Assembly (NCBI GenBank): GCA_018609945.1
Contig: JAHENO010000110.1
Location: forward strand, 1 to 36,255
Source of the DNA: Haloarculaceae archaeon
GTDB taxonomy: Archaea; Halobacteriota; Halobacteria; Halobacteriales; Haloarculaceae
Length of the DNA stretch: 36,255 bases
Reading direction: 5' to 3'
In this document: piece by piece, positions 14,308-21,576 of the stretch
How the letters are laid out: each line of letters begins with the position of its first letter
Numbering within the stretch: position 1 is the stretch's first letter
Made by a program: the position numbers and the translations under genes
Notes under the pieces: generated by a model
Told to the model about the DNA's origin: nothing
Databases searched by the model: none
The model's input: only the letters and a program-made list of their open reading frames with translations

Positions 14308-15084
14308 ATGACCTGGGGGAGACGACAGGCGTGTGCAGCACTCGTCGGCGCCGCATTGCTGTGTGCGGCAGTCGGGAGCGTAGCGGCCGCGCCGGCGGCA
14401 GTGACAGGAGAACAGGCACAGATGGAGGACGCGAACCCGCCGGCGTTCGTCGTCGCACTCGCCGAAGACGGCTCGGCAGCGGTGACGGTCACCTACACCT
14501 TCGACCTGAGCGACGACGCCCGGCAGGCCGCCTTCGAGGAGTTGCGCGACAACGAGACGGCCGCGGCCGCCGTCGAGGAGCGGTTCGGCCGGCAACTCGG
14601 CGCGGTCGCGAGCGACGCCGGGAACGCGACCGGCCGCGAGATGTCGATCACCGGCGTCGACGTCGCCTTCGCGACTGACGGCGAGACGGGCGTCGTGCGG
14701 CTGACGGCGACCTGGGACGGGCTGGCCGCGACCGAGGGCGACGGCCTCACCGTGACGGAACCGTTCGCCAGCGGCTTCGAGCCCGACCGGACGTTCGTCG
14801 TCACGGTCCCCGAGGGATACGCCGTCGACAGCGTCTCGCCCGAGCCGGACCGGCGCGAGAGCGGACAGCTCGCGTGGGACGCCGGCTCGGACCTGAGCGG
14901 GTTCGAACTGACCGCCACCGAGGACGCGTCGACGGACGGTAGCGACGGCGAGAGCGGGGACAGCGGAGACGGTTCGAGCGCCGACGGTACCGCGAGCGCG
15001 GGCGGGAGCGGACCTGGATTCGGCCCCGTCGTGGCGGTGCTCGCAGTTCTGGCTGTGGCCGGGCTCGCGACCAGACGGCGGTAA
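14308..15084 (+). CDS. PGF-CTERM surface protein with DUF7345-like ectodomain
   Basis: This 258-residue protein has a signal peptide (1-28), an ectodomain (about 45-205), an Asp/Gly/Ser spacer (206-233) and SGPGFGPVVAVLAVLAVAGLATRRR, a PGF-CTERM signal for archaeosortase A. The ectodomain is a paralogue of the one in the membrane-anchored regulator at 10660: shared points are VTYTFDLSDDA/VTYRLRLDDEN, AFEELR/AFEELQ, NATGREM, a WDGLAA/WTNFAA strand and PEGYAVDS/PDGYVVES. One copy thus sits on a regulator and one is free on the surface. It ends the envelope cluster, about 60 bases before the argG promoter. Confidence 0.8.
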   Translation: MTWGRRQACAALVGAALLCAAVGSVAAAPAAVTGEQAQMEDANPPAFVVALAEDGSAAVTVTYTFDLSDDARQAAFEELRDNETAAAAVEERFGRQLGAVASDAGNATGREMSITGVDVAFATDGETGVVRLTATWDGLAATEGDGLTVTEPFASGFEPDRTFVVTVPEGYAVDSVSPEPDRRESGQLAWDAGSDLSGFELTATEDASTDGSDGESGDSGDGSSADGTASAGGSGPGFGPVVAVLAVLAVAGLATRRR

Positions 15085-15112
15085 TCCCTCCCACACCGGC
15101 TCCTTCTCGGAA

Positions 15113-15119
15113 GATATTT
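15113..15119 (+). promoter_or_regulatory. Promoter of the arginine block (argG)
   Basis: GATATTT (within AAGATATTTGTATGC) is the only good TATA box before argG. It predicts transcription from about 15142, some 240 bases before the argG ATG, an unusually long leader for a haloarchaeal gene. The predicted start is only about 6 bases before the ATG of the small Arg-rich frame at 15148. Confidence 0.5.
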
Positions 15120-15147
15120 GTATGCTACCGCGGATACTCACGGCTAC

Positions 15148-15234
15148 ATGAGTGGGATCCGCGTTCCAGGCACGCGCGCCGCCACCAGCGGGTCCCGGCG
15201 TCTTCTCCCACGAGTCCCACGACCGGGCCGTTAG
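15148..15234 (+). CDS. Candidate Arg-rich leader peptide of argG (28 residues)
   Basis: ATG at 15148 to TAG at 15232-15234. Seven of 28 residues are Arg (positions 5, 10, 17, 18, 22, 25 and 28), with CGC, CGG, CGT and CGA codons. The predicted transcript start is just before the ATG, so the frame would be the first translated on a near-leaderless message. Its stop codon overlaps the loop of a GC hairpin. A ribosome stalling at Arg codons when charged Arg-tRNA is scarce could alter folding of the leader. This is inference: Arg is common in GC-rich random frames. Confidence 0.35.
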   Translation: MSGIRVPGTRAATSGSRRLLPRVPRPGR

Positions 15235-15239
15235 GCCCG
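15224..15239 (+). promoter_or_regulatory. Hairpin at the end of the Arg-rich leader frame
   Basis: CGGGCC (15224-15229), loop GTTA, GGCCCG (15234-15239): a perfect 6-bp GC stem with most of the leader stop codon in its loop. Upstream GTGGGA (15152-15157) can pair with either of two TCCCAC copies (about 15207 and 15215), giving a possible alternative fold. The rest of the leader to 15383 is C/A-rich and looks unstructured, with no gene. Confidence 0.45.
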
Positions 15240-15383
15240 ACACTACCCACTCCCCACCGCTCGTACAGGTTCGGTCCCCGGCCACCGTCCGGTTCTCGGG
15301 CGGGGACGACACGACATCCCGGACACCACACAGACACCACACACCGCACACGACACGCCCGACACACATCCGACACACCATAC

Positions 15384-16604
15384 ATGCCAGAGACAACACG
15401 CGTCGCGCTCGCCTTCTCGGGGGGGCTCGACACGACGGTCTGCGTACCACTGCTCGAAGAGGAGTACGGTTACGACGAGGTCATCGGCGTCACGGTCGAC
15501 GTCGGCCAGCCAGCCAAGGAGTTCGACGAGGCCGAGGAGACGGCCGCCGCGCTGGGGGTCGAACAGCACGTCGTCGACGCCCGCGAGGAGTTCGCGGAGC
15601 TCTGCCTGCGGTCCGTGAAGGCCAACGCCACCTACCAGGGCTATCCCCTGGGGACCGCGCTCGCCCGACCCGTCATCGCCAAGGCCATCCGGGACGTGGC
15701 CCTCGCGGAGGACTGCGACGCCCTCGCGCACGGCTGTACCGGCAAGGGCAACGACCAGTTGCGCTTCGAGGCGGTCTGGCGGGACTCGCCCCTGGAAGTC
15801 GTCGCGCCGGTCCGGGAACTCGGACTCACCCGCGAGTGGGAGAAAGCGTACGCCGAGGACCGGGGACTCCCCCTGGAGGGTGGCGACGAGGGGCGGTACA
15901 GCATCGACACGAACATCTGGAGTCGCTCCATCGAGGGCTCGGAACTCGAAGACCCCGCGACCATCCCCGAGGACGACATCTACGACTGGACCGACGACCC
16001 GAGCGGGAAAGAACCCGAGCTCGTCGAGATCGAGTTCGACGCCGGCCAGCCCGTCGCCCTCGACGGCGAGCCCGTGGGTCCGGTCGAACTGATCGAGGGG
16101 CTCAACGAGCGCGCGGGCGCCCACGGCGTCGGCCGCACGGACATGATGGAAGACCGGATGCTCGGGCTCAAAGTCAGAGAAAACTACGAACACCCCGCCG
16201 CGACTGTCCTGCTGACGGCCCACGAGGCGCTCGAACAGCTCGTGCTCACACAGGAGGAACGCCAGTTCAAACAGCAGGTCGACCAGCAGTGGGCGCTGAA
16301 GGGCTACCAGGGGCTGATCGACGCGCCGTTCGTCGACGCCCTCGAGGGATTCATCGAGACGACCAACGAACGCGTGACTGGGACCGTTACCGTCAAACTG
16401 GAGGGCGGACACTGCCGGCCGGTCGGCCGCGAGAGCGCGTACGCCGTCTACAGCGAATCCGCGGCCTCCTTCGACGAGGAGACGGTCACCGGCGCCATCA
16501 CCCAGGAGGACGCCACCGGCGTCGCGAAGTACCACGGCTTCCAGTCGCGCCTGGCGAACAGAGCCATCGAGAGTGCACGCCAGGGGGCGAACACCGACGA
16601 GTGA
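15384..16604 (+). CDS. argG: Argininosuccinate synthase
   Basis: This 406-residue enzyme joins citrulline and aspartate with ATP to give argininosuccinate. The PP-loop motif is LAFSGGLDTT (9-18). Other family segments are GCTGKGNDQLRFE (citrulline/aspartate site), YSIDTNIWSRSIEG and VGRTDMMEDRMLGLKVRENYEHPA. Length matches the family. It is the first gene of the arginine block, with a long leader and no clear ribosome site before the ATG. argH follows after 10 bases. Confidence 0.97.
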   Translation: MPETTRVALAFSGGLDTTVCVPLLEEEYGYDEVIGVTVDVGQPAKEFDEAEETAAALGVEQHVVDAREEFAELCLRSVKANATYQGYPLGTALARPVIAKAIRDVALAEDCDALAHGCTGKGNDQLRFEAVWRDSPLEVVAPVRELGLTREWEKAYAEDRGLPLEGGDEGRYSIDTNIWSRSIEGSELEDPATIPEDDIYDWTDDPSGKEPELVEIEFDAGQPVALDGEPVGPVELIEGLNERAGAHGVGRTDMMEDRMLGLKVRENYEHPAATVLLTAHEALEQLVLTQEERQFKQQVDQQWALKGYQGLIDAPFVDALEGFIETTNERVTGTVTVKLEGGHCRPVGRESAYAVYSESAASFDEETVTGAITQEDATGVAKYHGFQSRLANRAIESARQGANTDE

Positions 16605-16614
16605 GAGTAAATCC

Positions 16615-18174
16615 ATGACAGGAGAGGACAGTACCGACGGAGACGGGGCCGACGACACGCCCGCCAGCGACGGCACGGACGCCGAGGCGGGCGCCGAGAG
16701 CGTCGTCCGCCGCGAGCGGTTCGCCGGCGGTCCCGCCCGCGAGTTCCTCTCCTCGCTGGCCGACGACGAGCGCATCTTCGCGGCCGACCTCGCCGTCGAC
16801 CGCGCACACGTGGTGATGCTCACAGAGCAGGACATCGTCCCCGAGGAGGACGCCGGCGCCATCCTCGCCGCACTCGACGAGGTGGAGGCGGCGGGCCACG
16901 GCGCCCTGCCCGGGGGCGAGGACGTCCACGAGGCCATCGAGACGGCAGTCATCGAGGGGATCGAGCGCGACGGCGAGGTGCTGGTCGCGGGCGTCGGCCC
17001 CGCGGGCGGGCGGATGCACACCGCCCGCTCGCGCAACGACGAGGTGGCCGCCTGCATTCGCTACCGCCTGCGCGAGGACGTCCTGGCCCTGCTGGAGACC
17101 CTCATCGAGGGCCGCGAGCGGTTGCTGGACGTCGCCAGCGAACACACGGAGACGGTGATGCCCGGGTACACGCACCGCCAGCCCGCACAGCCGACGACGG
17201 TCGCACACTGGATCTGTTCCTACGAGGGTGCGCTTGCCCGCGACACGGAGCGGCTGCTCGACGCCTACGATCGGGTGAACCGGTCGCCGCTGGGCGCGGC
17301 CGCCTTCGCCGGGACGCCCTTCGATGTCGACCGCGAACGGACCGCCGACCTGCTGGGCTTCGACGGCCTCGTCGAGAACGCGATGGACGCCGTCTCGGCG
17401 CGGGACGTCCTCGTGGAGACGACCGCGGCGGCCGCGACAGTGGGGACGACGCTGTCCGGACTCGCAGAAGACGTGGTGGCCTTCGCCAGCGATGGGCACG
17501 TCGAACTCGACGACGACTACGCCTCGACGTCCTCGATCATGCCCCAGAAGAAGAACCCGGACACGCTGGAACTGGTCCGCGGGCGGACCGGCGACGCGAC
17601 GGCCGGCCTGGACGGACTGCTGACGACGCTGAAGGGGTTGCCACGGGCGTACAACCGCGACCTCCAGCGGGCCGGTCGGCACGCCTGGGACGCCGTCGAC
17701 TCGGTGACCGAATCCGTCGAGGTGGCCGTCGGCGCCGTCGCCACGGCCGAGTGGCCCGCCGACCGCCTCGCGGCCGCCGCGGGCGAGGGCTTTGCGACCG
17801 CGACGGGCGTGGCGGACCTGCTGGCGGGCGCGGGCGTGCCCTTCCGGACGGCCCACGAGGTGGTCGCGAAAGCTGCGGCCGACGCCGAGGGCAATACTCC
17901 AACCGTGACGGAGTTGAACGCCACGGGCGAGGCCGTGCTCGGCGAACCGCTGACCGCATACGTCGACGCTGCGGCCATCGAAGCAGCCCTCGATCCCGCG
18001 GAGAACGTCGCCGCGCGCGATTCGCGGGGCGGGCCCGCCCCCGTGGCCGTCGAGACCCACCTCGACCGTGCAACCGGACGGCTCGACGCCGACGGGGAAC
18101 TGCTCGCGGAAAAGCGTCGCCTGCTGGCGGCCGCCGCCGACGAACTGGACAGAGAGGTAAATAGCCATGTCTGA
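16615..18174 (+). CDS. argH: Argininosuccinate lyase
   Basis: The 519-residue enzyme splits argininosuccinate to arginine and fumarate. It carries the fumarase/aspartase-superfamily signature SSIMPQKKNPD and the substrate loop HTARSRNDEVA, with TVMPGYTHRQPAQPTTVAHW typical of ArgH. The first 27 residues are an acidic extension not needed for the fold, so the start is somewhat uncertain, but the ATG at 16615 lies 10 bases after argG, as expected in an operon. The stop overlaps a small frame that begins at 18167. Confidence 0.96.
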   Translation: MTGEDSTDGDGADDTPASDGTDAEAGAESVVRRERFAGGPAREFLSSLADDERIFAADLAVDRAHVVMLTEQDIVPEEDAGAILAALDEVEAAGHGALPGGEDVHEAIETAVIEGIERDGEVLVAGVGPAGGRMHTARSRNDEVAACIRYRLREDVLALLETLIEGRERLLDVASEHTETVMPGYTHRQPAQPTTVAHWICSYEGALARDTERLLDAYDRVNRSPLGAAAFAGTPFDVDRERTADLLGFDGLVENAMDAVSARDVLVETTAAAATVGTTLSGLAEDVVAFASDGHVELDDDYASTSSIMPQKKNPDTLELVRGRTGDATAGLDGLLTTLKGLPRAYNRDLQRAGRHAWDAVDSVTESVEVAVGAVATAEWPADRLAAAAGEGFATATGVADLLAGAGVPFRTAHEVVAKAAADAEGNTPTVTELNATGEAVLGEPLTAYVDAAAIEAALDPAENVAARDSRGGPAPVAVETHLDRATGRLDADGELLAEKRRLLAAAADELDREVNSHV

Positions 18175-18292
18175 GCTGATCACCGAGCGCGGATGGACCG
18201 CACCGACTGCGGAGACGATCGACCGCGTCCCCGTCCGGCCGGCACCGCCAGCGCCACCATCCCCGCGAGGGGATAATATACCAGAAATCTGA
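18167..18292 (+). CDS. Possible 41-residue protein overlapping the argH stop
   Basis: The frame starts with ATG at 18167, 8 bases inside argH, behind GAGAGGT, which is a fair Shine-Dalgarno sequence about 9 bases upstream. It begins MSELITERGWTAPTAETIDR and then becomes Pro-rich. I recognise no family. Its stop falls inside the palindrome at 18286-18302. The overlap and ribosome site suggest translation, but the sequence itself gives no functional clue. Confidence 0.3.
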   Translation: MSELITERGWTAPTAETIDRVPVRPAPPAPPSPRGDNIPEI

Positions 18293-18302
18293 ACATCAGA
18301 TT
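18286..18302 (+). promoter_or_regulatory. Palindrome AATCTGA-ACA-TCAGATT
   Basis: Perfect 7-base arms with a 3-base centre, in the AT-richer gap between argH and lysW. The size fits the site of a dimeric regulator such as an Lrp/AsnC protein. A weak terminator stem is the alternative. It lies about 95 bases before the lysW TATA box. Confidence 0.45.
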
Positions 18303-18351
18303 CGATACGTGCCGGAATACGCCCTCAAACACGCACAGAGCCCACTCTATG

Positions 18352-18371
18352 TTATCAATTTATTCTGATAA
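18352..18371 (+). promoter_or_regulatory. Inverted repeat TTATCA-N8-TGATAA before the lysW promoter
   Basis: Perfect 6-base arms (18352-18357 and 18366-18371) around an AT-rich centre end about 10 bases upstream of the TATA-like TTTAAGTAG (about 18382-18390). That is where an archaeal activator or repressor would touch TFB/TBP. The TATA box is about 30 bases before the lysW ATG at 18415, so lysW probably has its own start in addition to read-through from argG. Confidence 0.45.
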
Positions 18372-18414
18372 TTTCGACAGGTTTAAGTAGATACGGACAG
18401 GAGTGGATGGTACG

Positions 18415-18579
18415 ATGGCAGAATGTATCGAGTGCGGGGCGGACGTGTCCCTGCACGACGACCTGGAGACGGGAGAGATCGTCGACTGTGCCACCTGCGG
18501 CGCCGAGCTGGAAGTGATCGGGACCGACCCCGTGGAACTGGACACGGCGCCCGAACTCGAAGAAGACTGGGGTGAGTGA
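18415..18579 (+). CDS. lysW: LysW, amino-group carrier protein for arginine synthesis
   Basis: This 54-residue acidic protein has two zinc-binding CxxC pairs (Cys4/Cys7 and Cys25/Cys28) and the invariant C-terminal EDWGE, whose last Glu is ligated to the alpha-amino group of the substrate. LysW then carries the substrate through reactions of ArgX, ArgC, ArgB, ArgD and ArgE (established in Thermus and Sulfolobus for lysine and arginine). It lies directly before argX. A promoter and two palindromes precede it. The ligated residue is probably glutamate, since argF, argG and argH are in the same block. Confidence 0.95.
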   Translation: MAECIECGADVSLHDDLETGEIVDCATCGAELEVIGTDPVELDTAPELEEDWGE

Positions 18580-18589
18580 GATGGCGAGC

Positions 18590-18639
18590 GGCGCAGGACG
18601 GGCACAGGGCGCCAGGTGCGGGCGGCGCTGCCCTGCGCC
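18590..18639 (+). repeat. Stem-loop between lysW and argX
   Basis: GGCGCAGG (18590-18597) pairs with CCTGCGCC (18632-18639), with further pairing inside the loop (GGGCA and TGCC). It fills the 90-base gap. This could be a processing site or partial terminator adjusting argX output relative to the abundant carrier. A 30-codon frame (ATG 18581 to TGA 18671-18673) also spans it and overlaps the argX start. Confidence 0.5.
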
Positions 18640-18669
18640 AGTCCCGCGCCGGACGCCCGGAGGGAGCCG

Positions 18670-19614
18670 ATGAACATCGGTATCCTCTACTCCCGGATCC
18701 GCAAGGACGAGAAACTCCTGCTGGGCGAGTTGCGCGACCGCGGCCACGAGGTCACGAAGATCGACGTCCGCCGCCAGCAGTTCGGGCTCTCGGACCCGCC
18801 CGCGGAGTTCGAGGGGCTGGACGTCGTCGTCGACCGCTGTCTGGCGACGAGCCGGAGCCTCTACACGACGAAGTTCGCACACGCCTACGGCGTGCCAGTG
18901 GTCAACGGACCGGAGACGGCGCAGGTCTGTGCCGACAAGGTCCAGAACAGCCTCGCCCTGGAGCGGGCGGGCGTCCCGACGCCGACGACGAAGGTGGCCT
19001 TCACGAAAGACGCCGCCCTCGAGATCGTCGAGGAGTTCGGCTACCCCTGCGTGCTGAAGCCGGTCATCGGCTCGTGGGGGCGCCTGATGGCGAAACTGGA
19101 CTCCCGGTCGGCCGCCGAGGCCGTCCTCGAACACAAGGAGGTGCTGGGCCACTACGAGCACAAGGTCTTCTACGTCCAGGAGTTCGTCGAGAAACCCGGC
19201 CGCGACATCCGCGTCGTCGCGACCGACGGCGAGCCCGTGGCGGCGATGGTCCGGTCCTCGGACCACTGGCTGACGAACGCCGCCCAGGGCGCCGAGGTCG
19301 CACCCTTCGAACTGGACGACCGCGCACGCGAACTGGTCGCGAAGGCCAGCGACGCCGTCGGCGGCGGCCTGCTCGGCGTCGACCTGATGGAGGTGGGCGT
19401 GAACGGCGAGGCGCCACGCGCCTCGGACAGTCGAGCGGCGGAGCCGCGAGACGGCGGCGCCGACGACTACACCGTCCACGAGGTCAACCACACCGTCGAG
19501 TTCAAGGCGCTGAACGACGCCGTCGACGTGGACGTCCCTGCGGCGGTGGTCGACTGGCTCGAATCGACGGTCGGGACGGAAGCGGACGCGACAGCGGGGG
19601 AGGTCCAGCCGTGA
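18670..19614 (+). CDS. argX: Glutamate--LysW ligase ArgX (LysX family, ATP-grasp)
   Basis: This 314-residue ATP-grasp ligase of the RimK/LysX family attaches the substrate amino group to the C-terminal Glu of LysW. Marks are LYSRIRKDEKLLL at the start, PVVNGPETAQVCADKVQNSLALE, YPCVLKPVIGSWGRLMAK (ATP site), FYVQEFVEKPGRDIRVV and the metal-binding VHEVNHTVEFK. GGAGGG lies 5 bases before the ATG, supporting this start. Compared with relatives I remember, about 20 residues (near 255-275, EAPRASDSRAAEPRDGG) are inserted just before YTVHEVN. The DNA there looks like an inserted spacer. The GTG of argC overlaps the stop. Glutamate rather than aminoadipate is inferred from the arginine context. Confidence 0.9.
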   Translation: MNIGILYSRIRKDEKLLLGELRDRGHEVTKIDVRRQQFGLSDPPAEFEGLDVVVDRCLATSRSLYTTKFAHAYGVPVVNGPETAQVCADKVQNSLALERAGVPTPTTKVAFTKDAALEIVEEFGYPCVLKPVIGSWGRLMAKLDSRSAAEAVLEHKEVLGHYEHKVFYVQEFVEKPGRDIRVVATDGEPVAAMVRSSDHWLTNAAQGAEVAPFELDDRARELVAKASDAVGGGLLGVDLMEVGVNGEAPRASDSRAAEPRDGGADDYTVHEVNHTVEFKALNDAVDVDVPAAVVDWLESTVGTEADATAGEVQP

Positions 19615-20648
19615 CGCAGACGGCGAGTGTCGTCGGCGCCAGCGGCTTCACCGGCGGCGAACTGCTGCGCCTGCTCGATGGCCACCCCGAATTCGAACTC
19701 GCCCAGGCGACGAGTCGCTCGAAGGAGAACAAGACCGTCGGGCACGCCCACCCGAACCTCCGCCACTGCGAGTTGCGCTTTTCCCATCCCGAGGACCTCG
19801 AATCGGTGGACGTCCTGTTCGCGGCGACGCCCCACGGCGTCTCGATGGAGCGCATCGACGCCTTCCGGGACGCGGCGGGAACGGTCGTGGACCTCTCGGC
19901 GGACTTCCGCCTCGACACGGCCGAGCAGTACGAGGAGTGGTACGACGGCCACGCCCGCCCCGAGTTGCTGGAGGAGGCCGTCTACGCGCTGCCGGAACTC
20001 ACCCGCGAGGAGTTGCCCGGGGCCGACCTCATCGCCTCCGGTGGGTGTAACGCCACGGTCACCATCCTGGGCCTGCTCCCGCTGGTCGAGGACGGGATCC
20101 TCTCGGGCGACGAGCAGATCGTCGTCGACGTGAAGGTCGGCTCCAGCGAGGGCGGCGCGGGCGGCGGCGAGGCCTCCTCGCACCCCGAGCGGTCGGGCGT
20201 GGTGCGGCCCTACGCGCCGACGGGCCACCGCCACGAGGCCGAGATCGAGCAGTTCCTCGGGCTGGACGTCTCCTTTACCGTCCACGCAGTCGATATGATC
20301 CGCGGCGCGTCGGCGACGGCGCACGTCTTTCCGGGCGAACCCGTCTCGAAGGGCGACCTCTGGGGAGCCTACCGCGGGACCTACGAGGACGAACCGTTCG
20401 TGGACCTGGTCGCGGGCGGCGGCGGGGTGTATCGGTACCCCGAACCGAAGGCCGTCGCCGGGACGAACCGGGCGGAGGTCGGGTTCGAACTCGACCCGCC
20501 GAACAGGCGGCTGGTGGTCTTCGGGGCCATCGACAACATGATGAAAGGCTCTGCGGGCCAGGCGGTCCACGCCGCGAACGTCGCGCTCGGGTTCGAGGAG
20601 ACCGCCGGCCTGGGGTTCCAGGGCCTGCATCCTGTCGGAGCACCCTGA
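19611..20648 (+). CDS. argC: [LysW]-glutamyl-phosphate reductase ArgC
   Basis: The 345-residue NADPH-dependent reductase turns the LysW-bound acyl phosphate into the semialdehyde. It has the nucleotide-binding start VVGASGFTGGELLRLL, the active-site Cys146 in SGGCNATVTILGLLPL, and KVGSSEGGAGGGEASSHPER, typical of the LysY/ArgC branch. VFGAIDNMMKGSAGQAVHAAN near the end is also conserved. The GTG at 19611 overlaps the argX stop (GTGA); the argB ATG follows the argC stop by 1 base. Confidence 0.94.
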   Translation: MTQTASVVGASGFTGGELLRLLDGHPEFELAQATSRSKENKTVGHAHPNLRHCELRFSHPEDLESVDVLFAATPHGVSMERIDAFRDAAGTVVDLSADFRLDTAEQYEEWYDGHARPELLEEAVYALPELTREELPGADLIASGGCNATVTILGLLPLVEDGILSGDEQIVVDVKVGSSEGGAGGGEASSHPERSGVVRPYAPTGHRHEAEIEQFLGLDVSFTVHAVDMIRGASATAHVFPGEPVSKGDLWGAYRGTYEDEPFVDLVAGGGGVYRYPEPKAVAGTNRAEVGFELDPPNRRLVVFGAIDNMMKGSAGQAVHAANVALGFEETAGLGFQGLHPVGAP

Positions 20649-20649
20649 C

Positions 20650-21576
20650 ATGACGGTCGTGATCAAGATCGGTGGTGCCCGCGCGGTCGACCCCGCGGGG
20701 GCGCTCGCGGACGTCGAATCGCTCGTCAGCGGTGAGGCTGGCGAAGTGGCCGACCCGGAGGGCGGCGCCGGCCCGCACGGCGTGGTCGTCACCCACGGCG
20801 GCTCGACAACCGTCGACGAGACCCTCGAACGCCTGGGGATGGAACCCGAGTACGTCGAGACCCCCTCGGGTGTCGTCGGTCGCTTCACCGACGCAGAGAC
20901 GATGGACGTCTTCGAGATGGTGATGCCCGGCCTGCTGAACACGGACCTCGTCGCCAGACTCCAGAGCCGCGGCGTCGACGCCGTCGGGCTGTCGGGCGTC
21001 GACGGGAAACTGCTGTACGGCCCCCGCAAGTCCGCGGTCCGGGTCGTCGAGGACGGCAAGCGAAAGATCCGCCGGGGCGACCACTCCGGTAGCCTCCGGG
21101 AGGTCAACGCGGACCTGCTGGAGACGCTCCTTTCGGAGGGCTACACGCCGGTGGTGAGCCCGCCCATGGCCGGCGCCGACGACGGCAAGGTGACGCCGGT
21201 CAACACGGACGCCGACCGCTCGGCGGCCGCCATCGCCGGCGAACTCGACGCGACGCTCGTGCTGTTGACGGACGTCCCCGGCATCCTCGAAGACCCCGAC
21301 GACCGCGATTCGCTCATCCGCACCGTCGAGACGCCGGCCGACTGGGAGCGCATGGAGGCGGCCGCGGAGGGCTTCATGGGTCGGAAGGTGATGGCCGTCC
21401 GCGAGGCGCTCGAGGGCGGCGCACCCGAGGTGGTGGTCGCCGACGCGAACCTGGAGCGGCCGGTCGCCACCGCACTCGAAGGTGACGGTACGCACGTCTA
21501 CCCGTCGGCGCTCGATGGCGAGGACAGTGGCGACGAGGACAGCGAGGGTGACGCGAACGGAGGTGCCGAAGCGTGA
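20650..21576 (+). CDS. argB: [LysW]-glutamate kinase ArgB
   Basis: This is a 308-residue amino-acid kinase. It begins VVIKIGGARAVDP (phosphate loop), has VVVTHGGSTTVDETLERLG (substrate loop) and TPVNTDADRSAAAIAGELDATLVLLTDVPGI (ATP site). GMEPEYVETPSG is typical of the LysZ branch, which acts on carrier-bound substrates rather than free N-acetylglutamate. The last 25 residues are an acidic tail. The stop overlaps the GTG of argD (GTGA). Confidence 0.94.
   Translation: MTVVIKIGGARAVDPAGALADVESLVSGEAGEVADPEGGAGPHGVVVTHGGSTTVDETLERLGMEPEYVETPSGVVGRFTDAETMDVFEMVMPGLLNTDLVARLQSRGVDAVGLSGVDGKLLYGPRKSAVRVVEDGKRKIRRGDHSGSLREVNADLLETLLSEGYTPVVSPPMAGADDGKVTPVNTDADRSAAAIAGELDATLVLLTDVPGILEDPDDRDSLIRTVETPADWERMEAAAEGFMGRKVMAVREALEGGAPEVVVADANLERPVATALEGDGTHVYPSALDGEDSGDEDSEGDANGGAEA

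Noticed and set aside
18576..20648. A 690-codon frame covering argX and argC
   Set aside because: Before the GTG at 19611 it is the wrong frame of argX. The GTGA overlap marks the real argC start.
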